Notes: generated by a model from the letters alone, not told the origin. Shown: positions 46,219 through 59,934, counted from the stretch's first letter. The stretch is DNA of 64,000 bases from Halomonas sp. THAF5a (GCF_009363755.1 NZ_CP045417.1:3720001-3784000), one strand, 5' to 3'. Made by a program: numbers and translations.

Positions 46219-47559
46219 TCAGAGGCTGGAGACGAACACCGCGATCACGCCGATGGGCGCGATGAAGCGGGAGATCACGGTCCAGACCTTCGTGCCGGTC
46301 TCGCCGAGGCCCAGCTCCTGGCGCACGCCCTCACGATCCAGCACCCAGGCGACGAAGACGATCGCCATCAGGCCGGTCAGCGGCAGCAGGAACTTGCTGG
46401 TCACCGTGTCGAGCAGGTCGAAGACGTTCAGGCCGAAGATCAGCACGTCGCTCCAGACGTTGAACGCCAGCAGCGCGGCGATGCCCAGCGCCCAGGTCGC
46501 CGCACCGGCCACCAGGGTGGAGGCGAAACGCGACAGCGGCGTGCGCTCCTCGACGAACTCCACCACCGGCTCGAGCAGCGAGATCGCGGAGGTCAGGGCG
46601 GCGAAGGTGAGCAGAAGGAAGAACATCAGGCCGAGGATGACGCCGCCGCCCATGTTGCCGAAGGCCAGCGGCAGGGTGACGAAGATCAGGCCCGGGCCGG
46701 AGCTGAGATCCAGCCCATTGGCGAAGACGATGGGGAAGATCGCCAGGCCGGAGACCAGCGCCACCACGGTGTCGAGGATGATCACGGTCCGCGCGGTCTT
46801 GAGCAGGTTGATCTCCTCGTTGAGGTAGGAGCCATAGGCCATCATGATGCCCATGCCCAGCGACAGGGTGAAGAAGGCCTGGCCCATCGCCGCCAGGATC
46901 ACGCCGCCGTCCACCTTCGAGAAGTCGGGGTTGAACATGAAGCCCAGCGCCTCGCCGAAGTAGCCGGTGGTCATGCCGTAGCCCACCAGCACCACCAGCA
47001 GCACGCCCAGCGCCGGCATCAGGCTGCGCACGGCGCCCTCCAGCCCCTTGGTCACGCCGCGGGCGACGATGCCGATCACCAGCAGCATGAACACCGAGTG
47101 CCCCGCCAGCAGCAGGCCGGGGTTCGCCAGCATGCCGCTGAACAGCCCGCCGATGCCGTCGGCGTCCTGGCCGCTGAAGGACCCGGTCACCGAGCTCAGG
47201 GTGTAGTAGAGCGACCAGCCGCCGATCACGCTGTAGAAGGAGAGGATCAGAAAGGCCCCGAGGATGCCGCTGATGCCGACGATCATCCAGCCGCGGGAGG
47301 CGCCGGCCGCCGTGGCCAGGTCGGCCATGGCGTTGGCCGGGTTCTTCTGGCCTCGACGGCCGACCAGCCATTCGGCGACCAGGATCGGCAGGCCGACCAG
47401 GCCGATGCAGAGCAGGTAGATGAGCACGAAGGCGGCGCCGCCGCTGTCGCCCACCATGTAGGGAAACTTCCAGATATTGCCCAGACCGACCGCCGAGCCG
47501 GTGGCCGCGAGAATAAAGGTCAGTCGGGAGGACCAGTGTGCGTGTTGCTTAGTGGACAT
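46219..47559 (-). CDS. Neurotransmitter:sodium symporter (NSS) family transporter
   Basis: 446 residues with about eleven membrane helices. Helix 1 has FILAATGSAVGLGNIWKFPYMVGDSGGAAFVLIYL, the NSS sodium/substrate site with unwound GLGNIW. GMGIMMAYGSYLNEEINLL in the middle and FAALTSAISLLEPVVEF in helix 8 (second sodium site) match. Prokaryotic members import amino acids such as Trp or Leu using Na+; the substrate here is not determined. Consistent with a marine or salt-adapted cell. Start ATG at 47559 with AGGGTGA upstream. Confidence 0.9.
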   Translation of the reverse strand: MSTKQHAHWSSRLTFILAATGSAVGLGNIWKFPYMVGDSGGAAFVLIYLLCIGLVGLPILVAEWLVGRRGQKNPANAMADLATAAGASRGWMIVGISGILGAFLILSFYSVIGGWSLYYTLSSVTGSFSGQDADGIGGLFSGMLANPGLLLAGHSVFMLLVIGIVARGVTKGLEGAVRSLMPALGVLLVVLVGYGMTTGYFGEALGFMFNPDFSKVDGGVILAAMGQAFFTLSLGMGIMMAYGSYLNEEINLLKTARTVIILDTVVALVSGLAIFPIVFANGLDLSSGPGLIFVTLPLAFGNMGGGVILGLMFFLLLTFAALTSAISLLEPVVEFVEERTPLSRFASTLVAGAATWALGIAALLAFNVWSDVLIFGLNVFDLLDTVTSKFLLPLTGLMAIVFVAWVLDREGVRQELGLGETGTKVWTVISRFIAPIGVIAVFVSSL

Positions 47560-47887
47560 AAATCACCCTGATGGTACGTGTCGTCATCGATCGATCGGAT
47601 GCGATGACGGCGTTGTGGTTGTAGTCGCCACGTCCACGGCCTCCCGGATCGCAGGAGACCGCTTTCAAGGGCATTACGGATGCCTGACAGGATCGCTGCC
47701 GGTACAACTTCCGCGGCGCCTGGGGCGCGACGCGGACACCTCATGATGGATCACGTCGAGGAATCACACAGGATAGGTGCAAAACCCCACATGATCCGAT
47801 GGCAAGTGACGATCGACCCGTAAAAGTATCCGATCATACGCTTGTTGACCAGTCATCCGGAGAAAAGCGTCCGCTGCGCCGAGGGGA
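47560..47887. other. 328-base gene-free gap
   Basis: No coding sequence or RNA gene is recognised. An 8-bp inverted repeat CGTCATCG (47582-47589) with CGATGACG (47602-47609), loop of 12, lies 22-50 bases before the NSS start and could be an operator or leader hairpin. Scattered AT-rich stretches near 47781-47790 and 47821-47845 could hold a promoter for the NSS gene, but I cannot choose one. The DUF72 gene on the minus strand ends at the other side. Confidence 0.5.
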
Positions 47888-48751
47888 TCAGAACAGCGCC
47901 GCCTGAGAGGCGCCGGGGAAGGTCGCCAGGGGCGGCAGGGCGAGGCGCTCGGCGAGCCGCCCATGCAGGCGACGCGCGAGGTCGGGGGCCCGGCGGTTGT
48001 CCGGCGTGTGCACAAGGAGGAAAGGGGTTTTCCCCTGTTTTATCCACAGGGAGAGGCGCTCGATCCAGGGGGTGAAGGCCCGCTCGTTGATGGCGTCGTC
48101 GAAGTGACCGATGAAGCGCACCAGCGGGAAGTCGCCCGTGGAAAGCACGTGTAACGGGAGTCGCGGCTTCTCGGCCTGAGCTCGCGCCAGGCCGGGATGG
48201 GCCTCGGGGGGCGTGGCGAAGAGCGAGCGCGCATCGAGCATCACCCGATCGGCCCCGTGAGTTATCAACAACCGGTTGAGAGCCGTCTCGGCGCCCCCCT
48301 TGTGGAAGAATTCCGGGTGGCGCACCTCGACGGCGCAGGGTAGCCCCGCCGGCCAGCCCGCCAGCAGCGCCTCGAGCCGGGGCAGCGCCTCGGGGCCGAC
48401 CTCCCGGGGCAGCTGCACCATGGTCGGCCCGAGCCGGTCGTGCAGGGGCGCGAGCGCCGCGAAGAAGGCCTCGAGGTCGGCCTCGATGTCCACCAGGCGC
48501 TTCTCGTGGGTCAGGCGCCCCGGCAGCTTGAAGCAGAAGCGGAAATCGGGCGGCGCCTGGCGCGCCCAGGCGGCCACCGTCGCGGGCCGCGGGGCCCCGC
48601 TGTAGAAGGTGGTGTTGCCCTCCACGGCGGAGAAGACCCGGGCGTAGTCGGCCAGCCGGTCATCATTGCCGCCGTGGGGCGGGTAGAGGCCGCCGCGCCA
48701 GTCGGGGTTGGCCCACATCGGCAGGCCCAGGTGCAGGCGCGGCGGCGACAT
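47888..48751 (-). CDS. DUF72 (YecE) family protein
   Basis: 287 residues with the DUF72 TIM-barrel-like sequence: LHLGLPMWANPDWRGGLYP near the start, YARVFSAVEGNTTFYSGAPRPATVAAWARQAPPDFRFCFKLPGRLTHE, then CAVEVRHPEFF, and FIGHFDDAINERAFTPW. Function is unknown; metal or nucleotide roles have been suggested for the family. I used the ATG at 48751, which has GGAG seven bases upstream and lies two bases after the glmS stop; the GTG at 48757 would overlap it. So it is the distal gene of the glmU-glmS unit. Confidence 0.88.
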   Translation of the reverse strand: MSPPRLHLGLPMWANPDWRGGLYPPHGGNDDRLADYARVFSAVEGNTTFYSGAPRPATVAAWARQAPPDFRFCFKLPGRLTHEKRLVDIEADLEAFFAALAPLHDRLGPTMVQLPREVGPEALPRLEALLAGWPAGLPCAVEVRHPEFFHKGGAETALNRLLITHGADRVMLDARSLFATPPEAHPGLARAQAEKPRLPLHVLSTGDFPLVRFIGHFDDAINERAFTPWIERLSLWIKQGKTPFLLVHTPDNRRAPDLARRLHGRLAERLALPPLATFPGASQAALF

Positions 48752-48753
48752 CG

Positions 48754-50589
48754 TCACTCCACGGTGACGGACTTGGCGAGGTTGCGCGGCTGATCGACGT
48801 CGGTGCCCTTGAGCACCGCCACGTGATAGCTCAGCAGCTGCAGCGGCACGGTGTAGAGGATCGGCGCCAGGGCCTCATGGACGTGGGGAACGTGCAGCAG
48901 GTGAACGCCCTCCTCCTCGGCCAGCCCCACCCCCTCATCGGCGAAGACGAACAGCTCGCCCCCCCGGGCCCGCACCTCCTGGAGATTGGACTTGAGCTTG
49001 TCGAGCAGCTCGTCGTTGGGCGCCACCGAGATGACCGGCATCTCGCTGTCGACCAGTGCCAGGGGGCCGTGCTTGAGCTCGCCGGCCGGATAGGCCTCGG
49101 CGTGGATGTAGGAGATCTCCTTGAGCTTCAGTGCCCCCTCCAGGGCCACGGGGAAGTGGGCGCCGCGCCCCAGGAAGAGCGCATGGTGCTTCTCGGCGAA
49201 GGCCATGGCCAGGGCCTCGATGGCCGGGTCCAGTGCCAGTACCCGCGCCACCAGGCTCGGCAGAGCGCGCAGCGCGTCCACCAGGCTCGCCTGTTCGGAG
49301 GCCTCGAGGCCCCGGATCCGGCCCAGCGCCAGGGTCAGCAGCATCAGGCCGGTCAGCTGGGTGGTGAAGGCCTTGGTGGAGGCCACGCCGATCTCGGGCC
49401 CGGCCTGGGTCATCAGGGTCAGGTCCGACTCGCGCACCAGGGAGCTGCCCGGCACGTTGCAGATCGCCAGGCTGGCCAGGTAGCCGCGATCCTTGGCGAA
49501 GCGCAGCGCCGCCAGGGTGTCGGCGGTCTCGCCGGACTGGGAGAGCGTCACGAACAGCGTGCCCTCGGGTACCACCACCTGGCGATAGCGGTACTCCGAG
49601 GCGACCTCCACCTGCACCGGCACCCCGGTATAGCGCTCCAGCCAGTAGCGGGCCACCATGCCGGCGTGATAACTGGTGCCACAGGCCACGATGTGGATCT
49701 GCCGGACCCGGCCGAAGAGCGCCTCGGCCTCGGGGCCGAAGCTCTCGACCAGCGCCGAGCGCTCGCCCAGGCGCCCCTCCAGGGCGGCGGCGATCACCGC
49801 CGGCTGCTCATGGATCTCCTTGAGCATGAAGTGGCGGTAGTCGCCCTTGCTGGCCGCGCCGTCGCCGTGCTCGAAGGTCTGCACCTCGCGCTCGACCACG
49901 TACCCGTCGGCATCGACCACCTCGATCACCCCGCCCCGGGAGAGGCGCACCGCGTCGCCCTCCTGGAGGTAGAGAAAGCGGTCGGTGACCTGCAGCAGCG
50001 CCAGCGGGTCGGAGGCGAGGAAGGCCTCGTCGATGCCCACGCCCACCACCAGCGGGCTGCCCTTGCGCGCCCCGATGACCACATCGGGCTCGTCGGTATG
50101 GATTACGCCCAGGGCGTAGGCCCCGTCGAGAAGGGCCAGCACCCCCTGCACCGCGCCGAGCAGGTCGCCCTCACGGCGGGTCTCGCGCTCCAGCAGGTGG
50201 GCGATGACCTCGGTATCGGTCTCGGAGGTGAAGACGTAGCCCTCCGCCTCGAGCTCCCGGCGCAGGGCCTCGTGGTTCTCGATGATGCCGTTGTGCACCA
50301 CGGCCAGGCGCTCGCCGGACTGGTGGGGATGGGCGTTGGCCTCGCTGGGGCGGCCGTGGGTGGCCCAGCGGGTATGGGCGATGCCACTGCGTCCCGGCAG
50401 CGGCTGGGCGGCGAGGCGCTCCTCCAGGGCGGCCACCTTGCCCAGCGCGCGCTGGCGCTGCAGGCGGCCCTCGGGCGAGCGCACCGTCATCCCGGCCGAG
50501 TCATAGCCGCGGTACTCCAGGCGCTTCAGCCCCTCCAGCAGGATGCCCTGGACGTTGCGTTCGGCAACGGCGCTGACGATTCCACACAT
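48754..50589 (-). CDS. glmS: Glutamine-fructose-6-phosphate aminotransferase GlmS
   Basis: 611 residues. Mature Cys2 is the glutaminase nucleophile in [30 protein letters not shown] and VHNGIIENH complete the glutamine domain. Two SIS isomerase domains follow ([35 protein letters not shown]) with the C-terminal [11 protein letters not shown] tail intact. It makes glucosamine-6-phosphate for cell-wall UDP-GlcNAc. I set the start at the Met just before Cys; upstream in-frame sequence is not conserved. I see no glmS riboswitch, as expected in this group. Ten bases separate it from glmU. Confidence 0.98.
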   Translation of the reverse strand: MCGIVSAVAERNVQGILLEGLKRLEYRGYDSAGMTVRSPEGRLQRQRALGKVAALEERLAAQPLPGRSGIAHTRWATHGRPSEANAHPHQSGERLAVVHNGIIENHEALRRELEAEGYVFTSETDTEVIAHLLERETRREGDLLGAVQGVLALLDGAYALGVIHTDEPDVVIGARKGSPLVVGVGIDEAFLASDPLALLQVTDRFLYLQEGDAVRLSRGGVIEVVDADGYVVEREVQTFEHGDGAASKGDYRHFMLKEIHEQPAVIAAALEGRLGERSALVESFGPEAEALFGRVRQIHIVACGTSYHAGMVARYWLERYTGVPVQVEVASEYRYRQVVVPEGTLFVTLSQSGETADTLAALRFAKDRGYLASLAICNVPGSSLVRESDLTLMTQAGPEIGVASTKAFTTQLTGLMLLTLALGRIRGLEASEQASLVDALRALPSLVARVLALDPAIEALAMAFAEKHHALFLGRGAHFPVALEGALKLKEISYIHAEAYPAGELKHGPLALVDSEMPVISVAPNDELLDKLKSNLQEVRARGGELFVFADEGVGLAEEEGVHLLHVPHVHEALAPILYTVPLQLLSYHVAVLKGTDVDQPRNLAKSVTVE

Positions 50590-50599
50590 GGTTCTCTCC

Positions 50600-51979
50600 T
50601 CAGGATTCCTGACGCTTGGTCGGCCGCGGCCAGTCCGGCTTGCTGATCTGTCGTCCCCGCGTGACCGCCAGGGCATGCTCGGGCACGTCCTTGGCGATGG
50701 TCGAGCCGGCGCCCACGGTGGCGCCGCGACCGACGCTTACCGGCGCCACCAGGGCGGTGTTGGAGCCGATGAAGGCGCCGTCGTCGATGTCGGTATGGTG
50801 CTTGTTGGCGCCGTCGTAGTTGCAGGTGATGGTGCCGGCGCCGACGTTGACGTCGCGCCCCAGCCGGGCGTCGCCGACGTAGCTCAGGTGGTTGATCTTG
50901 CTGCCCTCGCCCACCTCGGCGTTCTTGGTCTCGACGAAGTTGCCGACCCGGGCGCCGACCGCTAGGCGCGAGCCGGGCCGCAGCCGGGCGAAGGGCCCGA
51001 CGCGGTTGTGACCGGCCACCACGGCGCCCTCGAGGACGCTGTGGGCCTCGATCACCGACTCGGCGCCGATGTGGCTGTCGCGGATCACGCAGTGGGGGCC
51101 GATGCGCACCCCCTCGCCGAGCTCGACGTCCCCCTCGAAGACGCAGCCCACGTCGATCTCGACGTCGTGGCCGCAGGTCAGGCGCCCGCGCACGTCGAGC
51201 CGCGCCGGGTCGGCGAGCGCCACGCCCTGCTCCATCAGCCGCTCGGCGATGTCGTGCTGGAGGGCGCGCTCGAGGCGGGCCATCTGGGCGCGGTTGTTGA
51301 CGCCCTCGACCTCCTGGGGACGCGCCGGCTGGGCGGTGGCGATGCGCACGCCCTCGGCGGCGGCCATGGCGATGACGTCGGTGAGGTAGTACTCGCCCTG
51401 GGCGTTGTCGGCGGAGAGGCTCGGCAGCCAGCGGCGCAGCTGGCTCGCCGTCATGGCCATGATGCCGGTGTTGCACTCGCGCACGGCCCGCTCGGCCTCG
51501 GAGGCATCCTTGTGCTCGACGATGGCCACCACCTCGCCGGCCTCGTTGCGCAGGATGCGCCCGTAGCCGGTCGGGTCCTCCAGGGTGACGGTGAGCAGGC
51601 CCAGGTGCTGCTCGTCGACATGCGCCAGCAGTTCCACCAGGGTCTCGCGGCGGATCAGCGGCACGTCGCCGTAGAGCACCAGCACCTTGCCCTCGCCGAG
51701 GCCCTCCAGGGCCTGGGCCACGGCATGGCCGGTGCCCTTCTGCTCGGCCTGCAGGGCGAAGCGCAGGCGGCCCTCGGTCGGGACCTCGGCCAGGGCCTCG
51801 CGCACGTGCTCGGCGCCGTGACCGACCACCACATGGGTGCGCTCGGCCGCGAGGCCCTCGGCGGTATCGATCACGTGCCGCACCATCGGCTTGCCGGCCA
51901 GGCGGTGCAGCACCTTGGGCAGGGAGGAGCGCATCCGGGTCCCCTGCCCGGCTGCCAGTATCACCACGTCGAGCGTCAT
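50600..51979 (-). CDS. glmU: Bifunctional GlmU (GlcN-1-P acetyltransferase / uridyltransferase)
   Basis: 459 residues. The N-terminal uridyltransferase has VVILAAGQGTRMRSSLPKVLHRLAGKPM, LYGDVPLI and ECNTGIMA. The C-terminal left-handed beta-helix carries hexapeptide repeats from about residue 250 (IDVGCVFEGDVELGEGVRIGPHCVI...) with KNAEVGEGSKINHLSYVGDA and the acetyl-CoA site NYDGANKHHTDIDDGAFIGS. It yields UDP-GlcNAc. Of two adjacent ATGs I prefer 51979, since AAGGAG lies five bases before it. glmU-glmS-DUF72 form one operon. Confidence 0.97.
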   Translation of the reverse strand: MTLDVVILAAGQGTRMRSSLPKVLHRLAGKPMVRHVIDTAEGLAAERTHVVVGHGAEHVREALAEVPTEGRLRFALQAEQKGTGHAVAQALEGLGEGKVLVLYGDVPLIRRETLVELLAHVDEQHLGLLTVTLEDPTGYGRILRNEAGEVVAIVEHKDASEAERAVRECNTGIMAMTASQLRRWLPSLSADNAQGEYYLTDVIAMAAAEGVRIATAQPARPQEVEGVNNRAQMARLERALQHDIAERLMEQGVALADPARLDVRGRLTCGHDVEIDVGCVFEGDVELGEGVRIGPHCVIRDSHIGAESVIEAHSVLEGAVVAGHNRVGPFARLRPGSRLAVGARVGNFVETKNAEVGEGSKINHLSYVGDARLGRDVNVGAGTITCNYDGANKHHTDIDDGAFIGSNTALVAPVSVGRGATVGAGSTIAKDVPEHALAVTRGRQISKPDWPRPTKRQES

Positions 51980-52012
51980 CATGACTCCTTGTCCGGGTCC
52001 ATCTGTTGGGTT

Positions 52013-53125
52013 CTATTCTAGGGGGCGGGCGGGTGCCTCCGCCATGTCACTCGCGGGGCCGTCGACCACCGTCACGCCCAGGTCGTCCATCGCCTCGCGG
52101 CCGAAGCGTTCCGCGAAGGCCGGGCTCGCCAGGCTGGTCCACCCCTCGCCCTCGCGCACCAGCATCAGCACGGCGAGTCCTCGCTCCCGAGCCAGCGCCA
52201 TGCCATCGTCCTCGCCCAGCACCAGCAGCGCGGTGGCCCAGGCATCGGCCCAGGCATCGGAGGGGTGCACCACCGTCGCCGAGGCCAGGCGATGCGTGAT
52301 GGGGCGGCCGGTGCGCGGATCCAGGGTGTGGGAGTAGCGCTGGCCGTCCGCCTCGAAGTAGTTGCGGTAGTCGCCGGAGGTGGCCACCGCGATGCGCTCC
52401 AGGGCCAGCACGTGGCGGGCCTCGGGCTGGCCGTCCCGGGGCACCTCGATGCCGATCCGCCAGGGCGTCGACTCGGCATCGCGGTAGCCGCTCACCTTGA
52501 TCTCGCCGCCCAGGTTGACCAGGTAGTGTTCGAGCCCCTGGCGATCGAGATAGGCGGCGACCCGGTCGGTGGCGTGCCCCTTGGCGACGCCGGAGAGGTC
52601 GACGAAGACGTCGCGCAGACGGCGCGCCTGGCGGGCCTCGGCCTCGACCTCAAGGCTGTCGGGGCCGACCTCGGCCAGCCGCTCGGCCAGCGCCGCGTCG
52701 TCCGGCACCTCCCGGGGGCGCGCCTCGGGGCCGAAGCTCCACAGGTTGACCAGGTCGCCGATGGTCATGTCGAAGGCCCCGCCGCTCGCCTCGGCCACCG
52801 ACTGGCCGATGGCCAGCACCTCGATGAGGTGGTCGGAGAGCGGCTGCCACTCGCCCAGGGGGGCACGGTTGAAGGCCATCAGCTCGGCGTCGTCTCGCCA
52901 GGTCGACATGGCGGCATCCACCGCCTCGAGCTCGGCGAGCAGGCCCTCCTCGAGCGCCTGGGCCTCGCCCTGGGTCAGGGGGTCGGCGATGCTCACCTGG
53001 TAGAAGGTGCCGAAGATATCGCCCTCGAGGGTCACCGGGGACGCCAGGGGGCGGTCGCGCTCGGAGCAACCGGCCAGCAGCAGGCCGAGCAGCAGGGGCA
53101 GCAGCAGCGAACGAAGGTAGGTCAT
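52013..53125 (-). CDS. apbE: FAD:protein FMN transferase ApbE (lipoprotein)
   Basis: 370 residues with a lipoprotein signal (LLLPLLLGLLLAGC). ApbE attaches FMN covalently to threonine in subunits of the Nqr and Rnf sodium pumps and other flavoproteins. Signature elements are DAAMSTWRDDAELMAFN, GGAFDMTIGDLVNLWSFG, VDLSGVAKGHATDRVAAYL, NLGGEIKVSG, and HTLDPRTGRPI. The ATG at 53125 begins the signal; an in-frame start at 53161 is not supported. One base separates it from the uppP stop. It probably serves Nqr/Rnf genes elsewhere in this Na+-adapted cell. Confidence 0.92.
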   Translation of the reverse strand: MTYLRSLLLPLLLGLLLAGCSERDRPLASPVTLEGDIFGTFYQVSIADPLTQGEAQALEEGLLAELEAVDAAMSTWRDDAELMAFNRAPLGEWQPLSDHLIEVLAIGQSVAEASGGAFDMTIGDLVNLWSFGPEARPREVPDDAALAERLAEVGPDSLEVEAEARQARRLRDVFVDLSGVAKGHATDRVAAYLDRQGLEHYLVNLGGEIKVSGYRDAESTPWRIGIEVPRDGQPEARHVLALERIAVATSGDYRNYFEADGQRYSHTLDPRTGRPITHRLASATVVHPSDAWADAWATALLVLGEDDGMALARERGLAVLMLVREGEGWTSLASPAFAERFGREAMDDLGVTVVDGPASDMAEAPARPLE

Positions 53126-53126
53126 G

Positions 53127-53930
53127 TCAGGCCCCTCCGAAGAGCCAGAGCAGCGCGACACCCAGCACGAGGCGATAGACCACGAAGGGCTGCATGCCGA
53201 TCCGCTGGATGAAGACCAGGAAGAAGTGGATGCACAGGTAGGCGCTGATCCCCGAGAGCAACGCCCCCAGGATCAGCGCGCCCCAGTCCACCGGCGCGGC
53301 GGCACCGGCGAGGTGGAGGATCTCCAGCCCGCCGGCGAGCACGATGACCGGGATCGAGAGCAGGAAGGAGAAGCGCGCCGACCCCTCGCGGCTCAGGCCC
53401 AGCAGCAGACCGGCGGTCATGGTGATGCCGGAGCGCGAGGTGCCGGGAATCAGCGCCAGCGCCTGGGCGCCCCCGATCCAGAGGGCGTCTCGCCAGGTCA
53501 GGCGGTACTCGCTGCGGCCGCCGCGACGCCGCCAGTCGGCCCAGGCCAGCAGCAGCCCGAAGCCGATCAGCCCCCCGGCGATGACCAGCGGCGAGCGCAT
53601 GACCTCCTGGATGACGTCCTCGAAGGCGAGCCCGGCGAGCCCCACCGGGATGGTGGCCAGGATCACCCACCAGGCCAGGCGCGCCTCGTCGTCGGTGCCG
53701 CGCCCCGCCAGGCTGCGACACCAGCTGGTGGTCATGCCGACCAGCTCGTGGCGGAAGTAGAGCACCACCGCGCTCAGGCTGCCGATGTGCAGGGCGACGT
53801 CGAAGACCAGGCCCTGGTCGTCCCAGTCGGTGAAGACCGGGACCAGGATCAGGTGGGCGGAGCTGGAGATCGGCAGGAACTCGGTCAATCCCTGAACGAT
53901 GGAGAGGACGAAGATCTGTAGCCAGTCCAT
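53127..53930 (-). CDS. uppP: Undecaprenyl-diphosphatase UppP/BacA
   Basis: A 267-residue membrane enzyme that recycles undecaprenyl pyrophosphate to the lipid carrier for peptidoglycan. Both active-site motifs are present: QGLTEFLPISSSAHLIL near the start and ALIPGTSRSGITMTAGLL near residue 170. About eight membrane helices. The ATG at 53930 (MDWLQIFVLSIVQGLTEF) fits the family start. It lies upstream of apbE, one base apart. Confidence 0.95.
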   Translation of the reverse strand: MDWLQIFVLSIVQGLTEFLPISSSAHLILVPVFTDWDDQGLVFDVALHIGSLSAVVLYFRHELVGMTTSWCRSLAGRGTDDEARLAWWVILATIPVGLAGLAFEDVIQEVMRSPLVIAGGLIGFGLLLAWADWRRRGGRSEYRLTWRDALWIGGAQALALIPGTSRSGITMTAGLLLGLSREGSARFSFLLSIPVIVLAGGLEILHLAGAAAPVDWGALILGALLSGISAYLCIHFFLVFIQRIGMQPFVVYRLVLGVALLWLFGGA

Positions 53931-54013
53931 GGAACGGTCCGTGTAGTGGGGTAAGGGGGCTCGGGCGGTCCCGAGGATACACCCCTGGGCCCCGCCTGTC
54001 CGCCGCCGACGGC

Positions 54014-55384
54014 TCAGGCGGTCGACAGGATGGCGGTGGCGAAACCGAAGTAGATCACCACCCCCGAGGCGTCGATCAGGGTCGTGACCAGCGGCGCCGA
54101 GGCGGTGGCCGGATCCCAGCCCAGGCGATCGAGCACGAAGGGCAGGCACATGCCGAGCAGGCTCCCGAACAGCACGATGGTAATCATGCTCACCGCCACC
54201 ACCAGGGCCACCGCCTCCCCGGCGCGGAACATCCCGATCGGCGCCACCGCCAGGGCCATGGTCAGCCCCAGGGCGCCCGCCACCAGCAGCTCGCGGCCAA
54301 GCAGCCTGCCCCAGTCCTTGATGCCCACGTCGCCGGTGGCCATGCCGCGTACCGTCAGCGTGGCCGCCTGGGCGCCGGCGTTGCCGCCGCTGCCGATCAG
54401 CAGCGGCAGGAAGAACACCAGCGCCACCTGGGCGGCGATGGTCTCCTCGAAGTAGGCGATGCCCGCCCCGGAGAAGAGGTTGCCGAACACCAGCAACACC
54501 AGCCAGAACACCCGCTTGCGGTACAGGCTCCACAGCGGCACCCGGCGCACGCCGCCCTCCAGGGCGCCGATCGACATCCCCTTGTGGATATCTTCGGTGG
54601 CCTCGGATTCGACCACGTCCATGGCGTCGTCGTGGGTGACGATGCCGATCAGCCGGCGCTCGGCGTCGACCACCGGCAACGCCAGCAGGTCGTAGCGGGC
54701 GACGATGCGCGCCACCTCCTCCTGGGGCACGTCCACCCGGGTGTGGATAACTTCATGGATCATCAGGTCGTCGACCCGGGCCCCGGGCCGCGCCACCATC
54801 AGCTGGCGCAGCGACAGGGTCCCGGCGAGGCGGCCGTCGGGGTCGACGACGTAGAGCTGGTAGACGGTCTCGGCATCCGGCGCGGTCTGTCGCACCCGCA
54901 TCATCGCCCGGGAGACCGTGAGGCCGGCGGGAATCGCCACGTAGTCCGAGGTCATCAGCGCGCCGGCGGTGCCCTCCGCATAGCTCGCCAGTCGCTTGAG
55001 CGCCTCGCGTTCCTGGTGCGCCATGCGCCGCAGCAGGGCCTCGCGACGATCGTCGCCCAGGGTCTTGTAGAGGTCGGCCCGCTCGTCGGCCCCCATTTGC
55101 TCGAGGATCGCCAGCAGGGCCTCGTCGTCCAGCGCCTCGGTGATCGCCCGCTGCTCGTCGCCGGAGAGGTGCCCGATCACGCTGGCGCGGCGCTCCAGCG
55201 GCAGCCGCGAGAAGAGCGCCAGGGCCCGGGGCAGGTCCTGGTCGTCCTCGACGAGGGTCTCGAGGATCTCGGCGAGATCGGCGGAGCGCAGCTCCGGCAG
55301 CAGGCTCGGCAGGCGCGCCTCCTCCCCCTCCAGGGCGGCGAGCAGCGTCGCCTTGTGCGTCTGCAGGGATTCGCTCAGTGACAT
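54014..55384 (-). CDS. mgtE: Magnesium transporter MgtE
   Basis: 456 residues. The N domain (SADLAEILETLVEDDQDLPRALALFSRLP) is followed by two CBS domains (GALMTSDYVAIPAGLTVSRAMMRVRQ; VDDLMIHEVIHTRVDVPQEEVARIVARYDLLALPVVD) and five C-terminal membrane helices with the pore segment LLIGSGGNAGAQAATL. It imports Mg2+ and senses cytosolic Mg2+ through its N and CBS domains. GGGAGG precedes the ATG. A 7-bp hairpin lies 20 bases upstream; I see no Mg2+ riboswitch. Confidence 0.96.
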   Translation of the reverse strand: MSLSESLQTHKATLLAALEGEEARLPSLLPELRSADLAEILETLVEDDQDLPRALALFSRLPLERRASVIGHLSGDEQRAITEALDDEALLAILEQMGADERADLYKTLGDDRREALLRRMAHQEREALKRLASYAEGTAGALMTSDYVAIPAGLTVSRAMMRVRQTAPDAETVYQLYVVDPDGRLAGTLSLRQLMVARPGARVDDLMIHEVIHTRVDVPQEEVARIVARYDLLALPVVDAERRLIGIVTHDDAMDVVESEATEDIHKGMSIGALEGGVRRVPLWSLYRKRVFWLVLLVFGNLFSGAGIAYFEETIAAQVALVFFLPLLIGSGGNAGAQAATLTVRGMATGDVGIKDWGRLLGRELLVAGALGLTMALAVAPIGMFRAGEAVALVVAVSMITIVLFGSLLGMCLPFVLDRLGWDPATASAPLVTTLIDASGVVIYFGFATAILSTA

Positions 55385-55403
55385 CCAGGCCTCCCGACGG
55401 CGA

Positions 55404-55422
55404 GGCCGGCCCGGAGCCGGCC
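55404..55422 (-). other. Hairpin in the mgtE leader
   Basis: GGCCGGC and GCCGGCC (55404-55410, 55416-55422) with a 5-base loop lie about 20 bases before the mgtE start, just outside the ribosome site. It may be a leader structure. Confidence 0.4.
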
Positions 55423-55472
55423 GGAAGAAAAGGGTGGCGCCTCGTGGTCGCTCCCCGAGGGCCCCAAACGAC

Positions 55473-55503
55473 GACGCCCCCCGGACAGGATCCGGAGGGC
55501 GTC
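55473..55503 (-). terminator. Terminator of the ATP synthase operon
   Basis: A 13-bp stem with one mismatch (55473-55485 with 55491-55503, loop CAGGA) lies 22 bases after the atpC stop. No long T-run follows on the minus strand. Confidence 0.7.
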
Positions 55504-55525
55504 AGGTCGAGACACGAGCCGGGCG

Positions 55526-55954
55526 TTAGCCGCGGCCGGCCTTGCGACGCACCTGCTGAATGGTCCGCAGCTGCGCCACGGCCTCGGCGAGTTCCGCGGT
55601 GGCGCGACTGTAGTCGAGCTCCGCGGACTTGTCGCTCATGGCCTTCAGCGCCTGCTGGCGAGCCTCTTCGGCGGCCGCCTCGTCGAGGTCGTCGGCGCGC
55701 ACGGCGGTATCCGCCAGCACCGTGACCACGTCGGGCTGCACCTCGAGGAAGCCGCCCGTGACGTAGTAGTGATCTTCCTCACCCCCGCCATGGACGATCC
55801 GTACCGGGCCCGGCGCCAGCTCGGTGAGCAGCGGCGTGTGCCCGGCCAGGATCCCCAGATCCCCCATGGCACCGGCCGCCACGACCTGCTCGGCGGACCC
55901 GGAGTAGATCGACGCCTCGGCGCTGACGATCTCGCACTTGAAGCTTTTCGTCAT
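55526..55954 (-). CDS. atpC: ATP synthase F1 subunit epsilon
   Basis: 142 residues. The N-terminal beta-sandwich (KCEIVSAEASIYSGSAEQVVAAGAMGDLGILAGHTPLLTELAPGPVRI) and the C-terminal helices (ARQQALKAMSDKSAELDYSRATAELAEAVAQLRTIQQVRRK) are both present. The C-terminal part can block reverse rotation. It couples rotation to the central stalk. Last gene of the atp operon; GGGAG upstream. Confidence 0.97.
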   Translation of the reverse strand: MTKSFKCEIVSAEASIYSGSAEQVVAAGAMGDLGILAGHTPLLTELAPGPVRIVHGGGEEDHYYVTGGFLEVQPDVVTVLADTAVRADDLDEAAAEEARQQALKAMSDKSAELDYSRATAELAEAVAQLRTIQQVRRKAGRG

Positions 55955-55978
55955 GATGACGTCTCCCAGGTGGAGGGA

Positions 55979-58302
<2,324 letters not shown>

Positions 58303-58373
58303 AGCGATCTACCTTATCGTTCGTGGCCCTCAGAAAGCTCCAGGGCCCGCCCCGGAGGAGCGGGCCGTCGGCA

Positions 58374-59918
<1,545 letters not shown>

Positions 59919-59934
59919 GCCATGTCCCTCAGAC

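Noticed and set aside
55385..55525. Magnesium riboswitch before mgtE
   Set aside because: Only a simple 7-bp hairpin and the atp terminator are present, too short and without M-box features.
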